Source: Rostratula benghalensis
Taxonomy: Eukaryota; Chordata; Aves; Charadriiformes; Rostratulidae
Length of the DNA: 64,000 bases
Direction: 5' to 3'
Assembly: GCA_013399305.1 (NCBI GenBank)
Contig: VXAI01000021.1
Coordinates: 904,075-968,074, forward strand
Below the pieces are notes generated by a model, which was not told where the DNA came from, searched no databases, and was given only the letters and a program-made list of their open reading frames with translations. Each line of letters begins with the position of its first letter. Position 1 is the stretch's first letter. A program made the translations under genes and the position numbers. Positions 13,076 through 24,737 of the stretch are shown piece by piece.

Positions 13076-13151
13076 AAGGCCTGATCCAAGCCTCACTGAA
13101 GTCCATAGAATTGAACGGACTTTCCTTTACATCAGGGAGCTTTGAATTGGT
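13076..13151. repeat. Degraded palindromic (MITE-like) element, copy 2
   Basis: Begins AGGCCTGATCCAAGCCTCAC followed by TGAAGTCCATAGAATTGAA and ends CATCAGGGAGCTTTGAATTGG. The two halves are inverted relative to each other (GATCCAAGCCTCACTGAAGT against the reverse complement of the right half). The GGCCTGATCCAA start is nearly identical to copy 1 at 4528. Divergence between the arms points to an old insertion. No coding capacity. Confidence 0.6.
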
Positions 13152-13839
13152 TCCTTCCTCACTTGTTGGTAACGTCAGGAGTGCACAATGAGTTTTGGAG
13201 GCATCTTGACAGAGCAGTTGGGCACCACCGTGCTCTTGATTTTTAACACTGCATTTTGATGATCTCGTTATTGATGTATAGTGAAGGCTGGAGTCCTGAG
13301 ATAAAATGAAATAGGGAACATAACAAACTGAAAAATGCACACTGATTTAGAAGCTAATGAGACTGTTCCCAGAAGTGCTGAAATTCAATGGGATTTAGAA
13401 TCCCAAGGATCCTATTATTTTGGAAAATGGACCATATGCTTTCAAGGCGTTTGGGCAGCTCTGAAAACTTCATCCATCACTTCTGTGAAAAGCAGTGTAG
13501 ACCTTATGTAATATCACAGGCAGCAGCCAGAACTGTTGAGAGTAAAACCCACAAAATAGCCTGATCTTCTATTGTTTCTGAAGGTGTGAATTCCTCTTTT
13601 CCTGATGTTAAGTAACTTTTGGGTGTTGTCCTTCTCTTAAGAGGAGTCTGCTGTATGTTGCAAAAAGATGTTTATAAATTCCCTCACATGCCTGTCAATC
13701 CAGACACCCCTTCTTATTCCTGTTATGTTTATTTATATACACACACCTATAAAAACAACGATCTTATACTTATTAATCAAGGTGATTCAGCCCATGCCTC
13801 CCACTGTCTTTGATTCCAATTTAATTCCAAAAAACAGCC

Positions 13840-13912
13840 CTAAATATCACTAGGGTTACTCATAAAACGTGGTACTGCTCTGCATGAGTAAGATTTTTTG
13901 AATCTGGCCTGG
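13840..13912. repeat. Degraded palindromic (MITE-like) element, copy 3
   Basis: TTACTCAT at 13856-13863 and its exact reverse complement ATGAGTAA at 13884-13891 flank a 20-bp centre. To the right follows TTTTTTGAATCTGGCCTGG, matching the GGATCTGGCC-type terminus of these elements. The ACTCATGAGTAAG + ATCTGGCC arrangement matches another common sauropsid palindromic repeat. The left terminus is poorly preserved, so the left boundary is approximate. Confidence 0.5.
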
Positions 13913-14304
13913 AGTAAAGTTACTAATTCTCAGCTAGAAGCAGAGCTAGACAAAGATTGCAAAATACTGTCCATTAATCTGTTCTTGAATTCTTAAACAT
14001 ATTTTTTGGTCTGTGTTCACTCGTGGATCTCTGAGCTAATGAACTTGCTGACAGGAATGTTTGCCATAACAACCCATTTACAGCAAATATTGCAAGATCT
14101 TTGCACTCTTTCCTTCATTCAAAATAATACCAGTCTCCCTCCCCAAGAAATGACCTTCCTGTTTATAGAGTTTTGTTGTTACTTGTGAATATTCACGTTG
14201 GTGAGATGTTTTGTTTGTTTTTCTAAATCCTCCTCCAATGAGAAAACAGAATTAAACCACTTGAAGTAGAATCTACCAAAGAAAGACCTTGGATGTCCAA
14301 TGGC

Positions 14305-14390
14305 AAGTGAAAGGATGGCCCAGAGGTTAGAGATGTGGAAGTCAGTCCTCTGTGCCACCAAAGGCTTTGCTGGATGCGAAGTGAGCAGTG
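14305..14390 (+). repeat. Possible MIR-type SINE relic, plus strand
   Basis: GGCCCAGAGGTTAGAGATGT, GGAAGTCAGTCCTCTGTGCC and a following CTTTGCTGGATGCG resemble the 5' half of an amniote MIR (box-like GTGG..TTAGAGCACTGG, then TGCCACT..GCTGG). The 3' half is not visible. Evidence is a patchy eye alignment; a chance match is possible. Confidence 0.35.
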
Positions 14391-14542
14391 TTGCATCTCA
14401 ACTCCTGGAGTAGAAGCACTCTACCATGCAAAGACACTGAAAGGTTAACAGCTTTCAGGACCTGAGATACACCACTGGGTATGCATTGAGGATGCGTAAC
14501 GCTGATAAATCACCCATTTGTGAGCCAGCTATAAGAAAGGGG

Positions 14543-14557
14543 AAAAAAAAAAAAAAA
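14543..14557 (+). repeat. Poly-A run of 15
   Basis: An uninterrupted A15 tract. No target-site duplication or processed gene sequence is recognised upstream, so it is recorded only as a homopolymer. Confidence 0.9.
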
Positions 14558-15839
14558 GTGTAGAAATGATTTAGTTACAAATTCTTACCTAAAGATGTCC
14601 TTTCGTCTGCTGGTGGATATTTTCTTCAAGGAGATTATTCATGGAGCAAGGTTCTAAAATAAAATTGAGGAGGATGAAGCAAAGCTGGGCTTTGGTGAAT
14701 ACATCCAAATCCTAGACACATTGCAAACAATCTGAGCTTGTTCCCAGGCAACTCCCAAGTAGAAAATAGGCACAACTGTACCATACTATTTTCTCCACGG
14801 TTTGTTTGCCTACCTGTTGGGTCTTTTCAGAGCCAGGCAAAAATCAAGGGAGGCATAGTTGTTGATCTCAGCTTCCTTTGGGTCTGGCCTATAATGAAAG
14901 CTATAGTCACACTAAGCTTCACATTTCAAGCAGTTTGATGTGGCCCTCTACACGCACAAAAAAAAATTGTCAGAATTTTTATTACAATAAGAAAATGCAA
15001 TTTTTCATTCTGTCCTCGTTTCAGAAGGTCTGAAGGGATTTTACTCAACTTCCTCTTCTACCTTCAGGCAGAGACCAAATCTGAGAAATTGCAGCCCAAT
15101 TTTGGAAAATTCTCAGGATGTGCAAATTAGGAGCTCATGATGGGAAGATGCTGTTCAATACACTTTTTTAATCATGTGTGCTTCTGGGAATTTGCTGCAG
15201 ACCAGGTGCCCCCTTCAGCCCCACTGTGTTCTGATTCATACCCTTCCATAAGAAAAAGTGTCTGATCAAAACAGTGGCAGATTTTTCTCTGTTGGGGCCA
15301 AGCTAGCTAGAAGGTAGTCAGGATCTGGCCTTGCACAGGAAGAAATGATCTGCCAACTTTTAGAGCACAACAACCAGTAGAAAAATGTGAATCTTTAAGT
15401 ACATTGCCCAAAGCTTCAATGGTATTCAATAATTAATGCAGCCTTGCTCTTTACTCAGGGGGCTTTACCGCTGAACCTGTCAGCCCTAGACAAAACTACA
15501 CAGGTGACTCAGGGAGGAGGAGCAGAATGACAATCGAATTCAGGGGTGCTCTCTTTAGTCAAAGTCCTGGAACCTAGAACAGACTATAGCCTGGACCTTT
15601 GATGATGCAAGACTCAAATTAGTATTGACTTGTTTCTCCAACATTCAGTGTTCGTTCAGAAGAGTGTGGTGTGTCCTTACCAAGAGCAAATGTGACCCCT
15701 ATAGTATCTGGATTCAGCTGGTATTATTTTCAAGCCCAACTTAGATGCCCATGTTAGACATTTCAGCAAAATACACAAGCAGGATGCAAAAGAGTCCATA
15801 GAACTGGAAAAAATTGCTGTGCATTCACTGTTCTTACAT

Positions 15840-16520
15840 CTACCAATTCGGAAAAAATCAGTGCGAAGGCGCAATTCCTAAAATAAATGAAAGAAAATGC
15901 TTTGTAGCCACCGGCAGGCGCTGGAGCTCCCCAGCAGAGGCTGCCTGGGAGCAGCAGAAATAACTATGTGTGACTCCTGGGCCAGAGTAAACAGCAGTGC
16001 GGCGTTCGCCTGTCCCCAGGAGAGGTGTGCTTTTTGCCATTGGTGTAGGTTGCTGATGCTCTTCCTTGGCTATAGCAGCCTATCCCTGATTTGGGATCCT
16101 GTGCTGCTCCAGGCAGAGCTGGAGGAGACAGAAGGAGTGAATGGACAGCCAAGACCAAGCACAGCCAAGGGACTGGCTTGGCTCTGGAAGGCAAAATGCA
16201 AGCTGAGCCATTGGAGCCGGCTGTACACAGATGAGAAGGAAAATGCACAAAGTGATAAATAACTTTGCTCAGGCCGCCAGGAAGGGCTGCCAGAACATTC
16301 TCGCTTGGCTATGCTCTGACTTGGCTCGCCTGCTGCCGCCGGCCCCCCTCCTGCACAGATGAAGCACCGGGCCAGAGCCACGCATACATCTCGGTATGGT
16401 TCGCCCGGTTCCCCCACTGGCCGGCTTGGGCAGCCAGTTCTGCCCACGTTGCTCCCCTCCAGAGCCCTCCCACGTGGGCAACCCGGAGGTACACCCTGCA
16501 AGAAGGCGCGGAGATAAAGA
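15840..16520. promoter_or_regulatory. CpG-enriched, GC-rich patch; candidate regulatory element
   Basis: By hand count, 16261-16500 is about 65% G+C and contains 14 CpG dinucleotides in 240 bp, while 16021-16200 contains none. A smaller cluster of 8 CpG lies at 15848-16010. The dense part holds a perfect 10-bp palindrome CCCACGTGGG at 16469-16478 with a central CACGTG E-box. CpG of this density is unusual in the rest of the window. No first exon or transcription start is recognised next to it, and the open frames here (176 codons minus strand, others of 60-145 codons on both strands) look like a by-product of high G+C. It could be an enhancer, an orphan CpG island or a decayed one. Confidence 0.35.
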
Positions 16521-18064
16521 ATTAGTAGGTTTTCCATTAGCTTGGGTTGTTTTGGGAGAAGCCACCTCTCCCACTGCTCCCCCAGCAATCTGGATGGCAT
16601 CTGCCTCTGGGATCAGCATACAGTACTGCCTCCACGGGGGGCAACAACCCCTTCTCCAAGGATCAGCTCTGTGCTCTTTCCTTACAATGTCAAGTAGCGT
16701 GCACAAGTGATCTGAGTTATTTCAGCGGAGGCAGGCGGATACCTATTTTCTCACCCATGAGTACCTGGCCCTTTGCAGAGCAACCTCAGACAGATGGCTG
16801 AAGTCGTGGCACCAGGTATGCAGAATGGAGATGAACTCCCAGTGCCAGTACAGAAACCAAATGATGTTTCTTCCGGCGCCTCATGGCACTAGCAACGTGG
16901 TATCTAAGTGGAGTGGAAGGAGAGATGGATCCTTCAGAGGGTTTATCAGGGAAAAGAAGTGTCCGCATTTCTGCTTCAGCTGACAGCTTCAGCTTCAGAA
17001 AAGCTGTTGTTGCAGGATTTTCAATATCTCATTGCCTTTCTGATCTGTGATGCGTATTGAACGTATGTCTTTGTTTAGTTGCCCATTATTTAACCTAGAT
17101 TCCACCCTCCCCTTGAGAGATTGCAGTGAATTCAGGGCACGTGAATGATTTAATTTTTCATTTTCCAATATAGATTGTCTTACACTTGTGTATAGTGAAA
17201 ATAATTTGTTGTCAAGTTATCCAGTTACCACCTCATTTTATATGCTCTATAATGCACTATTTGTAATGATCCATATTCATAAGAAGTCTAAATAAGCCAA
17301 ATATTGCTATCTCACGTTGATAACTGCTAAACATTTCCAACAGCACTGGATCATACTGATCCCTGGGAGAGCTGTGTACGCATTTTTAAAGAAAATTTGC
17401 TACCAGAAAATCCATTTTCAAGAATACTCAGTTTGCTTTTGAAAAGCTTTTCAGGAAAGCTTCCTATTAAAAAAACATGAAAAGATATTTCAATTTGAGG
17501 GGGAAAGTGCAATTTTATTGGATTTATTTCTTTTTGTTCCAAGTTGCATTTCTTTCCCCTTTTTTCTCCTACTGTCATGCATTCCTTTTCTAACGGTATG
17601 TCTTTCCATGGGATGCTGCTCATAGCAGTAGCACATTGAAGGTTATGGGTATGTCCTTGTGCTAACTGCAAGTTTTTTTCCCAGTATGCTAAAATGACTA
17701 GCGTACTCTAATACACATTCACCCTGGATTTGTCCTGCACGCCTCAAAATGGCCAGGCTGTCTCCGTAATCACTGAAAAGAGATGAGTGCTCCTAGAAGC
17801 AGGTTCATTCCCCGCTCCCAACATCCAGATGACCCTTGGCTGTAACTGTTACACCTCCTGAGGGCTGAATAATAAGCATATTATTCTCTTACTTCAATGA
17901 GGTCCTCAATTAGGCATATCAGTTAGGTGCCTAAATTGCTTAGGTTGAACCTGGCTAAAGCACCCCTTTTGTTCTACTGTTTTGGGTGTTAAAAAGTTTC
18001 ATTTCTGTGCAAGGAAGAGACCCCAGTACCATTCCTTATGCTTTAGTGTCTGTTTTCTAATCAG
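16521..18064. other. Unique sequence; AT-rich block and possible palindromic relic
   Basis: No gene recognised. At 17130-17345 the sequence turns AT-rich with several TAAT-type words and no low-complexity runs, a texture often seen in conserved non-coding elements. At about 17881-17975 a TTAGGCATATCAGTTAGGTG-like stretch followed by CCTAAATTGCTTAGG resembles the GTTAGGTGCCTAAAT core of a common sauropsid palindromic repeat. Both calls are by eye. Confidence 0.35.
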
Positions 18065-18102
18065 CCAGCCTGATGTGGTAGCTGCCCTCGGGGATTTGAA
18101 AT
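18065..18102 (+). other. Candidate 38-nt micro-exon (low confidence)
   Basis: A pyrimidine-rich tract (GTGTCTGTTTTCTAATCAG) ends at 18064. A 38-nt segment follows, open in one frame (reading QPDVVAALGDLK, flanked by one nucleotide of a split codon on each side), and the donor AAAT|GTAAGT follows directly at 18103. Acceptor and donor are both close to vertebrate consensus. The peptide is not recognised and no partner exon was found nearby. In 64 kb of non-coding DNA some such pairs are expected by chance. Confidence 0.15.
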
Positions 18103-20431
18103 GTAAGTTATTTCTACTGTTGTTTTATGGCATGACTTGGCATGATGTGACATCCCCGTTTGGCTTGGATGAGGGACCAGTGACTTGGACTGGCTGACAG
18201 ACTACAGTCACAGACTAAAGACTGCCTGCATACTGCTAGGAGGAACCCCCTGGGGTGGCAGGAGGACTGCTGCCAGCTCTGCTCTGAATTAACATCTTCA
18301 CTAAGGAGCAGGCAAGGACATTAGGCAGCCGTGGAAAGAAGGACAAGTAATACCAAAAGCCCCAGCATTCTAGCTACTGAGAAGTCGGCTGTCCTGGGTG
18401 GGTTGTTCAGGTCTATCGAATAGATAAATATTCAGGAACCCACACAGTGAGCTTCAATGTTTCAGATGGAAGTAAACATGGGAAGTTGTTATCGGAGAAA
18501 TTGCAGTAGCTGAAACTGAACTGAAACTGTTTGTACACAGAAATGATCCTAAGGCATGCAAGTAGTATGTTTATAATATGAGCTGCTTGCTGCAGTTTCT
18601 GTGACTTTCTAAAAGAAACTATGAGCTTAGGTAGAAAAGTAATCTCCATGCATGTTCTCAAGCTGTTAAACTAAGGCTGCAGTAAAGAAATAATGGGGTT
18701 TTCTGAGAGCTGCTTTGAAGCACCTCTCTGGAAGAGAAATACCTCAGAAATAATCCCAGGTGAAACAAGAACAGGAGATTAACACAAGGTAAACTCTCAA
18801 CCTGAGTCTTTCTGGTTTTCTAGCTTGTCTTTCACAATTGTATTTCTAATCTTGTAATAGGAAAATGTAATGCTTTGTTAAATTACAATAACATTGTTTT
18901 TCTTTTTTAACCTTGAATGGGCTTTTGAAGGAATTCAGATAACTCTGGAAAGCACCAGGAACACTGGTGTTTTAAAAAATATTTCTGAAACCAGAAATGG
19001 TTTGACTTTGCAGAATACTTCATTATTCAGTTCTCTGAAACATGGGTCTGGTTCTTCCTCTTTTGAACTTGCTGTTGTCTATTGTTGGGTTTTTTGTTTG
19101 TTAGTAGTTTTTTGCTATTTCTTGATGAGAGCAGGCCCAGGTATTAGAGTCAAGTTGTGTAATTTGACACTGGAGAGGGACACCTGGTCCTGTGAAGGTT
19201 TGCTTTGGGAAGCCTGGTCTACATTTTTAAAGGATAATGAATGGCAATACAAATGGACATAGGAGACAAAACAGCAGTTTCCTGCTGTTTAATCAGCTGT
19301 GCAGCGCTGGCATGAAACACCACCTCAGGAGTGTCATGGCTTTCTTGGACACCAGCGCCGTCAGACAGGAAAGCAAACTCTGATTGGAAACACCACCAAG
19401 AAGTGCTGTGTGGAAGCCTCTTGGACTTCCTAGGTCTCCAGAAAATCAGTGCTGAGCCATTTTAATATGATGGCCTGGAAACTCGGACTCCTTTTGCCAT
19501 ATGTCTCCTTTTCTGTCCATGGTCAAGTTACTCCATCAGGTAACGCCATGGTTACCTCTGTCCTTCATTTGCATTTTCTCATGAGGTAGTGTTCCTAAAC
19601 TAAGCGTTTGCTCAGGGCTGGTAGTGGTTTGTAACTTCAAATTATGTACATCAAATTATGATACTTAAGAAGCTGTTAGGTTTTAAAAGGGGTGGGGGGC
19701 TGACAGAGGAGGCACAGACCCCTTCTGCTGCTCCTCATTTTGTCAGGCTGACTCTTCACACATCTTCAACCAGGGCAGCTCTCCTTGCAGGGTACATGAG
19801 AGATGCAGAGTTAAGGATGCTGCAGGCCCCACTTTCTTCCCAATACCTTCCTTAGAAGGACAGGTACTGTAGGTGAGACAAAGGAAAGAACTCACATGGC
19901 TGTTCTGCACCTATGGACTATAGTCCATCTCTGTGTATTTATTTTAAAACTAACATTATTTTAGCTTCTGCTCTACACATTCGGGCAAAAGTTTAGTTAA
20001 CATGATCCCTGTTAAAACGAATGTGGGTGTTACTCATAATCAAATTGCACTCATTTAATGAAATCACTATGAACTAATGCCTTGAGTGACAGCAGTATGA
20101 ACTGGGATAGCCCCGAAGTGATGTGAAATAACCATAGTGATAGTTAAGGATTCTGGGCTGTTGCCGTGGCTACTAGCCTATTTGACTTACCATTGCAGTA
20201 GAAGAATATTAGCCAGGAGACAACTCATTTCTGAGACTCCCACATGACAATAGTGCTTTCTGCCAAACCTTCCTCCCCACTGCGGGATTGAAACAAGACA
20301 GACGTCAAACTGTTACTATCATCGATTCTGGCAACGTGTCCCAAATGGTAAATTAGATTTTCAAATGTCATTAGCAGGGGTATTTGATGACATATTTGAA
20401 AGTTTTCACATAGGCTGATTTTTTCTCCCTG

Positions 20432-20457
20432 AAAAAAAAAAAAAAAANAAAAAAAAA
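20432..20457 (+). repeat. Poly-A tract containing an ambiguous base
   Basis: A 26-bp A run interrupted only by an N at 20448. The N is the only ambiguous base seen in the window and probably reflects homopolymer sequencing or assembly uncertainty. The true length of the run is unknown. No processed transcript is recognised upstream. Confidence 0.9.
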
Positions 20458-22246
20458 GAAAAAATTCTATTTTAATAAAAGGATTAGGTGTATATGAGAA
20501 AAGTTGTCAGCTTTCTACAGAAATTCTTTATATTTTCCAAAAGATAAACTATCCCAAACTGAAGTATTTTAACAAAACCCATATATGTTCTGCAAAATAG
20601 CTCTGTGTTGCCCTTTCAGAGTTCAGTCTGAATGTTCCCCATATCTCACATGGATCAGAGCCGGTAGACTGAGAAGCTCTCCTAGTATTCACTGAGATCC
20701 AGGAGTCCTGTATTCACACTTTAAATGGTTCCTCTTGACTTATACCCTGGAAAAAATGTCCAGTCTGCCCCAGTTTTTCAGCAGTCCATATGCTTCTGGT
20801 GGCTTTTTCCACTCTTAGTTCAAGATACCAAAAAGGAAAGGTGTTAGCAGAAAGGCACTCTTAGCATAACCGAAAATACAGCCCTTCAGATGTCCTCACC
20901 TTGGATACTTAAGGGGGAACACACTCGTGTCACTACCTGCTCTTGAAAATCCAGGTCAGGGCATTTTCCTGCATGTCTGAAAGGACTTTCCTTACAAGAA
21001 AAGTCAGTGATGCTTTGGACAACACCTATGATGTTTGTAGCATTTTAGGGATTTGAAAGAAAGGATGCTTTAGAACTTTTGCTTGGCCCGGTGTGTGAAA
21101 CGTAGGTATGCAACTACAGAGACCTGCATCCCAGCACTGAAAGGGCTGGATTTTGTACAGGAATGCCCTGGGTCATGGACACCTGCAGGGTAGTTATTGG
21201 AAAGGACAGTGGTCTTCAGCTTTCCCCTTTCTGACTGCTCCTGCTGTGGATATTTTAGTAGAAGTGCTCCCCAGTCTGAGTGAGGCTGAAGCAGGTGTCT
21301 CGTGTGAAGGCAGCAGCAGGAGGATTGCAAGGAGGCTCCTCAATTAGCAGGTCATCAAGATCTCAGCACATCTACGTGCAACTTCTCAGGATGCCTAGAT
21401 TGGGAGACAAGGGACAGTGAGTAAATTCAGATGACTCACCGAGGTGGGACAGGATGGAGAGGCTAATCCCTGTCAGCTCCTGAAGAGTATAAAAAGGCAG
21501 ATCCAAAACAAGCACATCATCACCAACCTCCGAAGAGTCCAGGAGACATGAGGAGACCACAATAGCTGGCACCTCTCATCTTTGGCGTCCTCGCAAGGGA
21601 TCCTTGGCTTGCCACTTGGAGACAAGTGTCTTGGTGCCTGCTGATGGACTGGCTGCTTGGACATGTCTTGGTGCCCATGAGTATGCAAGCATGAGGAAAA
21701 TAGTTCTTATTTTAAAATAATATCATCTCCCCTTCCTCCAAGGTCCTGTGATGAACTTTCTTGCATTGTTGCAACATTATTTCCTACACCAGTTTAAAGT
21801 GGAAAAAGAAAGTGCTGAAAAAGGGTTCAGGATCCCACTTTCATCCCAGTGTGAGTCAGTCCTGTGTGTACATAACAGTGTGCAACCTTGGTCACATCCA
21901 CTGGGGAATCCAAACTGGCACTCAGGGTGCTTGAAGGAAGGGTGTAGTTCAGGATGGAGTTTGGAAGAGGGAATCTAATAAGAGAAGGATAAAGCTGCTC
22001 TGAGCCCTTGAAGTGGTCACAAAGGTGTGAAGGTGAGAGATGCTTAAGAACCAGTGCTCAGCTCCCTGTCCCAGTGATGGCTGGAGAAAACCGGGAAGCT
22101 GGAGGTGGTCTCTGCAAAGTGTGTATTTGGAGCCTGCCAAGGGGGAAAGGCAGCTTGGACACAGACTTGTGTTGTCTTATAGTTGAATCAAAGCATAAGG
22201 CAGCTTTCCCCTTGCCCTGCCTCCCCCTCTTCTTTTCGTGTCCCTC

Positions 22247-22640
22247 AATACATAAAAATAAAGCTCCCTAATGTGAATAAAAGTAGAAGGCGCCTCCCCT
22301 AAGCATGTTTTAAAAAAGCCAAAAATAGTCCCAAAGTCTCAACCAAAAGTGAACATAGCCAGGTTTTCTGTGGAAAATGTCTGTAGCGGGAGTGGGGAGT
22401 CGGGGAGGAATTTGAAGAGGGGTTGCTGGGCTGTTTTGTCGTGCCCCCAGCCCGGCTGCTTGCCCACCCTCTGCCACCCAGCCATGGTGGGGAAGCTCAC
22501 CCAGCTGGAGAGCCAGGACTGGGCTGCCAGCCGGCCGGACGACAGCTCTCCAGGAGGCAGCAGAGCCTCCGTCGTGGGCTTCCCCATCCTTCGTCTGACA
22601 GTTCTTGGCAGCTCTGGCGCAACGTGTTGTTAACAGCAGT
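22247..22640. promoter_or_regulatory. Sharp AT-rich to GC-rich transition with MADS-box-like words (weak)
   Basis: The left part contains ATAAAAATAAAG near 22253 and CCAAAAATAG at 22319-22328, one mismatch from a MEF2/SRF-type site. From about 22380 the sequence becomes GC-rich with several CpG (CAGCCGGCCGGACGACAG). A 94-codon plus-strand frame (22349-22633) spans the GC-rich part but encodes nothing recognisable. This could be a proximal regulatory element or a chance compositional change. Confidence 0.2.
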
Positions 22641-24600
22641 CCTCCTAATTAATGGGGAACATGTGTGTGTTGCAGAAACTTTTTTGTTTTTTTTTCTTCT
22701 TCTTCTGTTTGGTGGAAATACCGTAAAACTGTTTATATCCACTATAAAAAGGGTGTGTGGGGGGGTTTGCTATCTTCTTATCCCAAAGGTTTCCTTTACC
22801 TCAGATCAACCCATTTTGGGAACAGGCACTTCTCTAATCCCTGGGTGTCCTTTCCTAAATGCTTTCACACATCTGCACCCCTCTGTCCTGCATTCCTGCC
22901 ATACCATCGTCTTGTCCTGATGAAAATTAGCAGCCTTCAGCCCTGCCAAGTCCATCTTTTTCCTTTTTCTTTTTTTTTTTAAGACAAAATCCTGTTTATC
23001 AAAAAGAATTTCAGAAGTTTGTTGACTTTTTTTCCATTCATTAACTTAAATTTTTGAAAAAAATGAAGAAACTTTTGCTTTCCCAACTGTTTTCCCTTCT
23101 TGAGTAATAAGAAAACACATGTTTATATATCATCTGCCACCAGCATGTTCTACAGATGATCTGGCAGACTCGTGTTTTCAGTTCACCTCTAGATCAAAAA
23201 TAAGGGTCCCATATCACAGGTGACTTGCTCTCCAGCATAAAGAGTGTTTTGCTTGTTCTAGAATTAAACATGGGTAGAAGAGAGCAAAGCAGTGCATAGA
23301 TCTGATCTCAGCCAAGCACCAAAAGGACAACTGAACCCAGTGTAATGCAGGTCTCCAGTCCCTTATGAACATGCTAAGGCCCAGAGGACAGCAGTACAGT
23401 AGTATAGTGTTGAGCTGAGATAAAATGAATAAGCTGAACCTTGGCAGCCCTTCATGGTGTCCTGTTCTGCAGAGCACGCGTCCTCACACTATTTATTGCA
23501 GCCAGACCTCCAGCAAGGACCCCTTTCAGACCTCCTTAGGGTAAATAGTGATGATGCAGGACACACCTATACACTATGCATGGCCCACCTTTGAGGCTTA
23601 AGCTGTATTGATCTGCAGGAATCCTTTCACATGGGTGAATAAGACTTAAGACATGGCAAGAGAGCCCTAATTAATCTAGTCCCCTTCAAGGGAGGGAGAT
23701 ACTCCTGTTCCCATTTTAAAAATGTTGAAGTAGAGGGCAACAGTGACAAAGAAAAGCAGTGCTGACGAAAGCTGGTGGAGAAAGCCATAATGCATACCTG
23801 CCCTTTGAAGCTTCCTACTACCACGATGAGAAGAAGCTGATCATATTTTGGATTTCCCCAAAATCCAGTATTGAAGCATCATCCTTTGGTGGGTTCTCCT
23901 GCAGCCAAATAGGTATGGTGAGTTGCAGGCTGAACAAACAGCACAAGACCAGTGGAGCTGCAGAGCTGCACTTTGGACTTCAGGTTGCATGCATGCACTG
24001 GTAACTTGGAAAAAGTTTGTCATATCCTGACAAGTCTGTCAGGAAATGTTATCCTAGCCTGTATCCAGGTTCCTGGATGTGTTTGCTGAAGGTCCTGGGA
24101 AACTGGATATCAACAAAGAACAGCTGTCCAGTCTCTTCTGGCATAGGACATTTCTGAACATGGATCTGGGGAAAACCTGCTTCAGAAGGAGTGGCTTCAT
24201 TCAGTTATTCCTTGGTAAGGCATTTTGGAGATTTATAGAATACATAGGAGGGGAGCAGAATGATGAATAGCAATCACTATGCAATTTTGGCTTAGGGCAA
24301 AGTTAAATCTTACATTTTCCAGGAGAATGTTATTTTTGGTGGTTTTGGTGTTTTGCATTAAAGAACAAGTTCTGAAATTCCACAGATAACACATTTTCCT
24401 ACATTTGCCCCAAAAGGGGGGAAAAGGAGAAGGCCATTTGTGAAACATTGCCCTTTCCTTCTTGTGGAAGACAGCAGAAAATTTGAGACCAAAGCATCAA
24501 ATGTTTCACTTCTCATCGAACCCATGGAAATGTCATTTTTTCCAGGTTTACCAGAGCCGCAAATATGTTCACATAAGCTGATACTACCAGTACAGCTAAT

Positions 24601-24737
24601 GGACCAGATCCACAGCCAGCATTAGTTGGCACTGCCCTGTGGTATTCTTGTTACCTTAGCAGCTTGCCAACTATGGTATCGTTTTCCAGATGATTTGCAT
24701 GAAACTATGACAATTTATATCCACTGAGGATCTGGCC
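24601..24737. repeat. Palindromic (MITE-like) element, copy 4, with matching termini
   Basis: The left end GGACCAGATCCACAG and the right end CTGAGGATCTGGCC are reverse complements apart from an extra A and one substitution, and lie 137 bp apart. The word AATTTATATCCACTGAGGAT just inside the right end matches the ATTTACACCAGCTGAGGATCTGG-like arm of a known type of sauropsid palindromic repeat. The interior is too diverged to pair. It is the clearest case here in which both terminal inverted repeats are still visible. Confidence 0.55.

Larger units (their letters stand above)
18103..24600. other. Mostly unique non-coding sequence with candidate regulatory blocks
   Basis: No gene recognised. 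A symmetrical 18-bp sequence GGTAACGCCATGGTTACC lies at 19539-19556 (6-bp arms). The block 20000-20400 has the look of a conserved non-coding element and includes GTTGCCGTGGCTAC at 20160-20173, a 12-of-14 match to the RFX X-box as remembered. A poly-A run with an ambiguous base is at 20432-20457. At 22247-22640 AT-rich motifs give way to a GC-rich patch. The remainder is unique sequence with chance ORFs, and a T-rich stretch near 22970-22981. Confidence 0.5.

Noticed and set aside
14543..14557. Poly-A tract considered as the end of a processed pseudogene
   Set aside because: No gene-like sequence upstream and no flanking duplication recognised.
15465..15560. Possible MIR fragment (GCAGAATGACAATCGAATTC near 15522)
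   Set aside because: A single weak block without the flanking core order.
16070..16600. 176-codon minus-strand frame and several overlapping 60-145 codon frames on both strands
   Set aside because: They coincide with the GC-rich, CpG-dense patch where stop codons are rarer. No domain is recognised and coding frames conflict on both strands.
20640..20720. Possible MIR fragment (CAGAGCCGGTAGACTGAGA and CCAGGAGTCCTGTATTCA)
   Set aside because: Two short matches separated by unmatched sequence; not enough to call.
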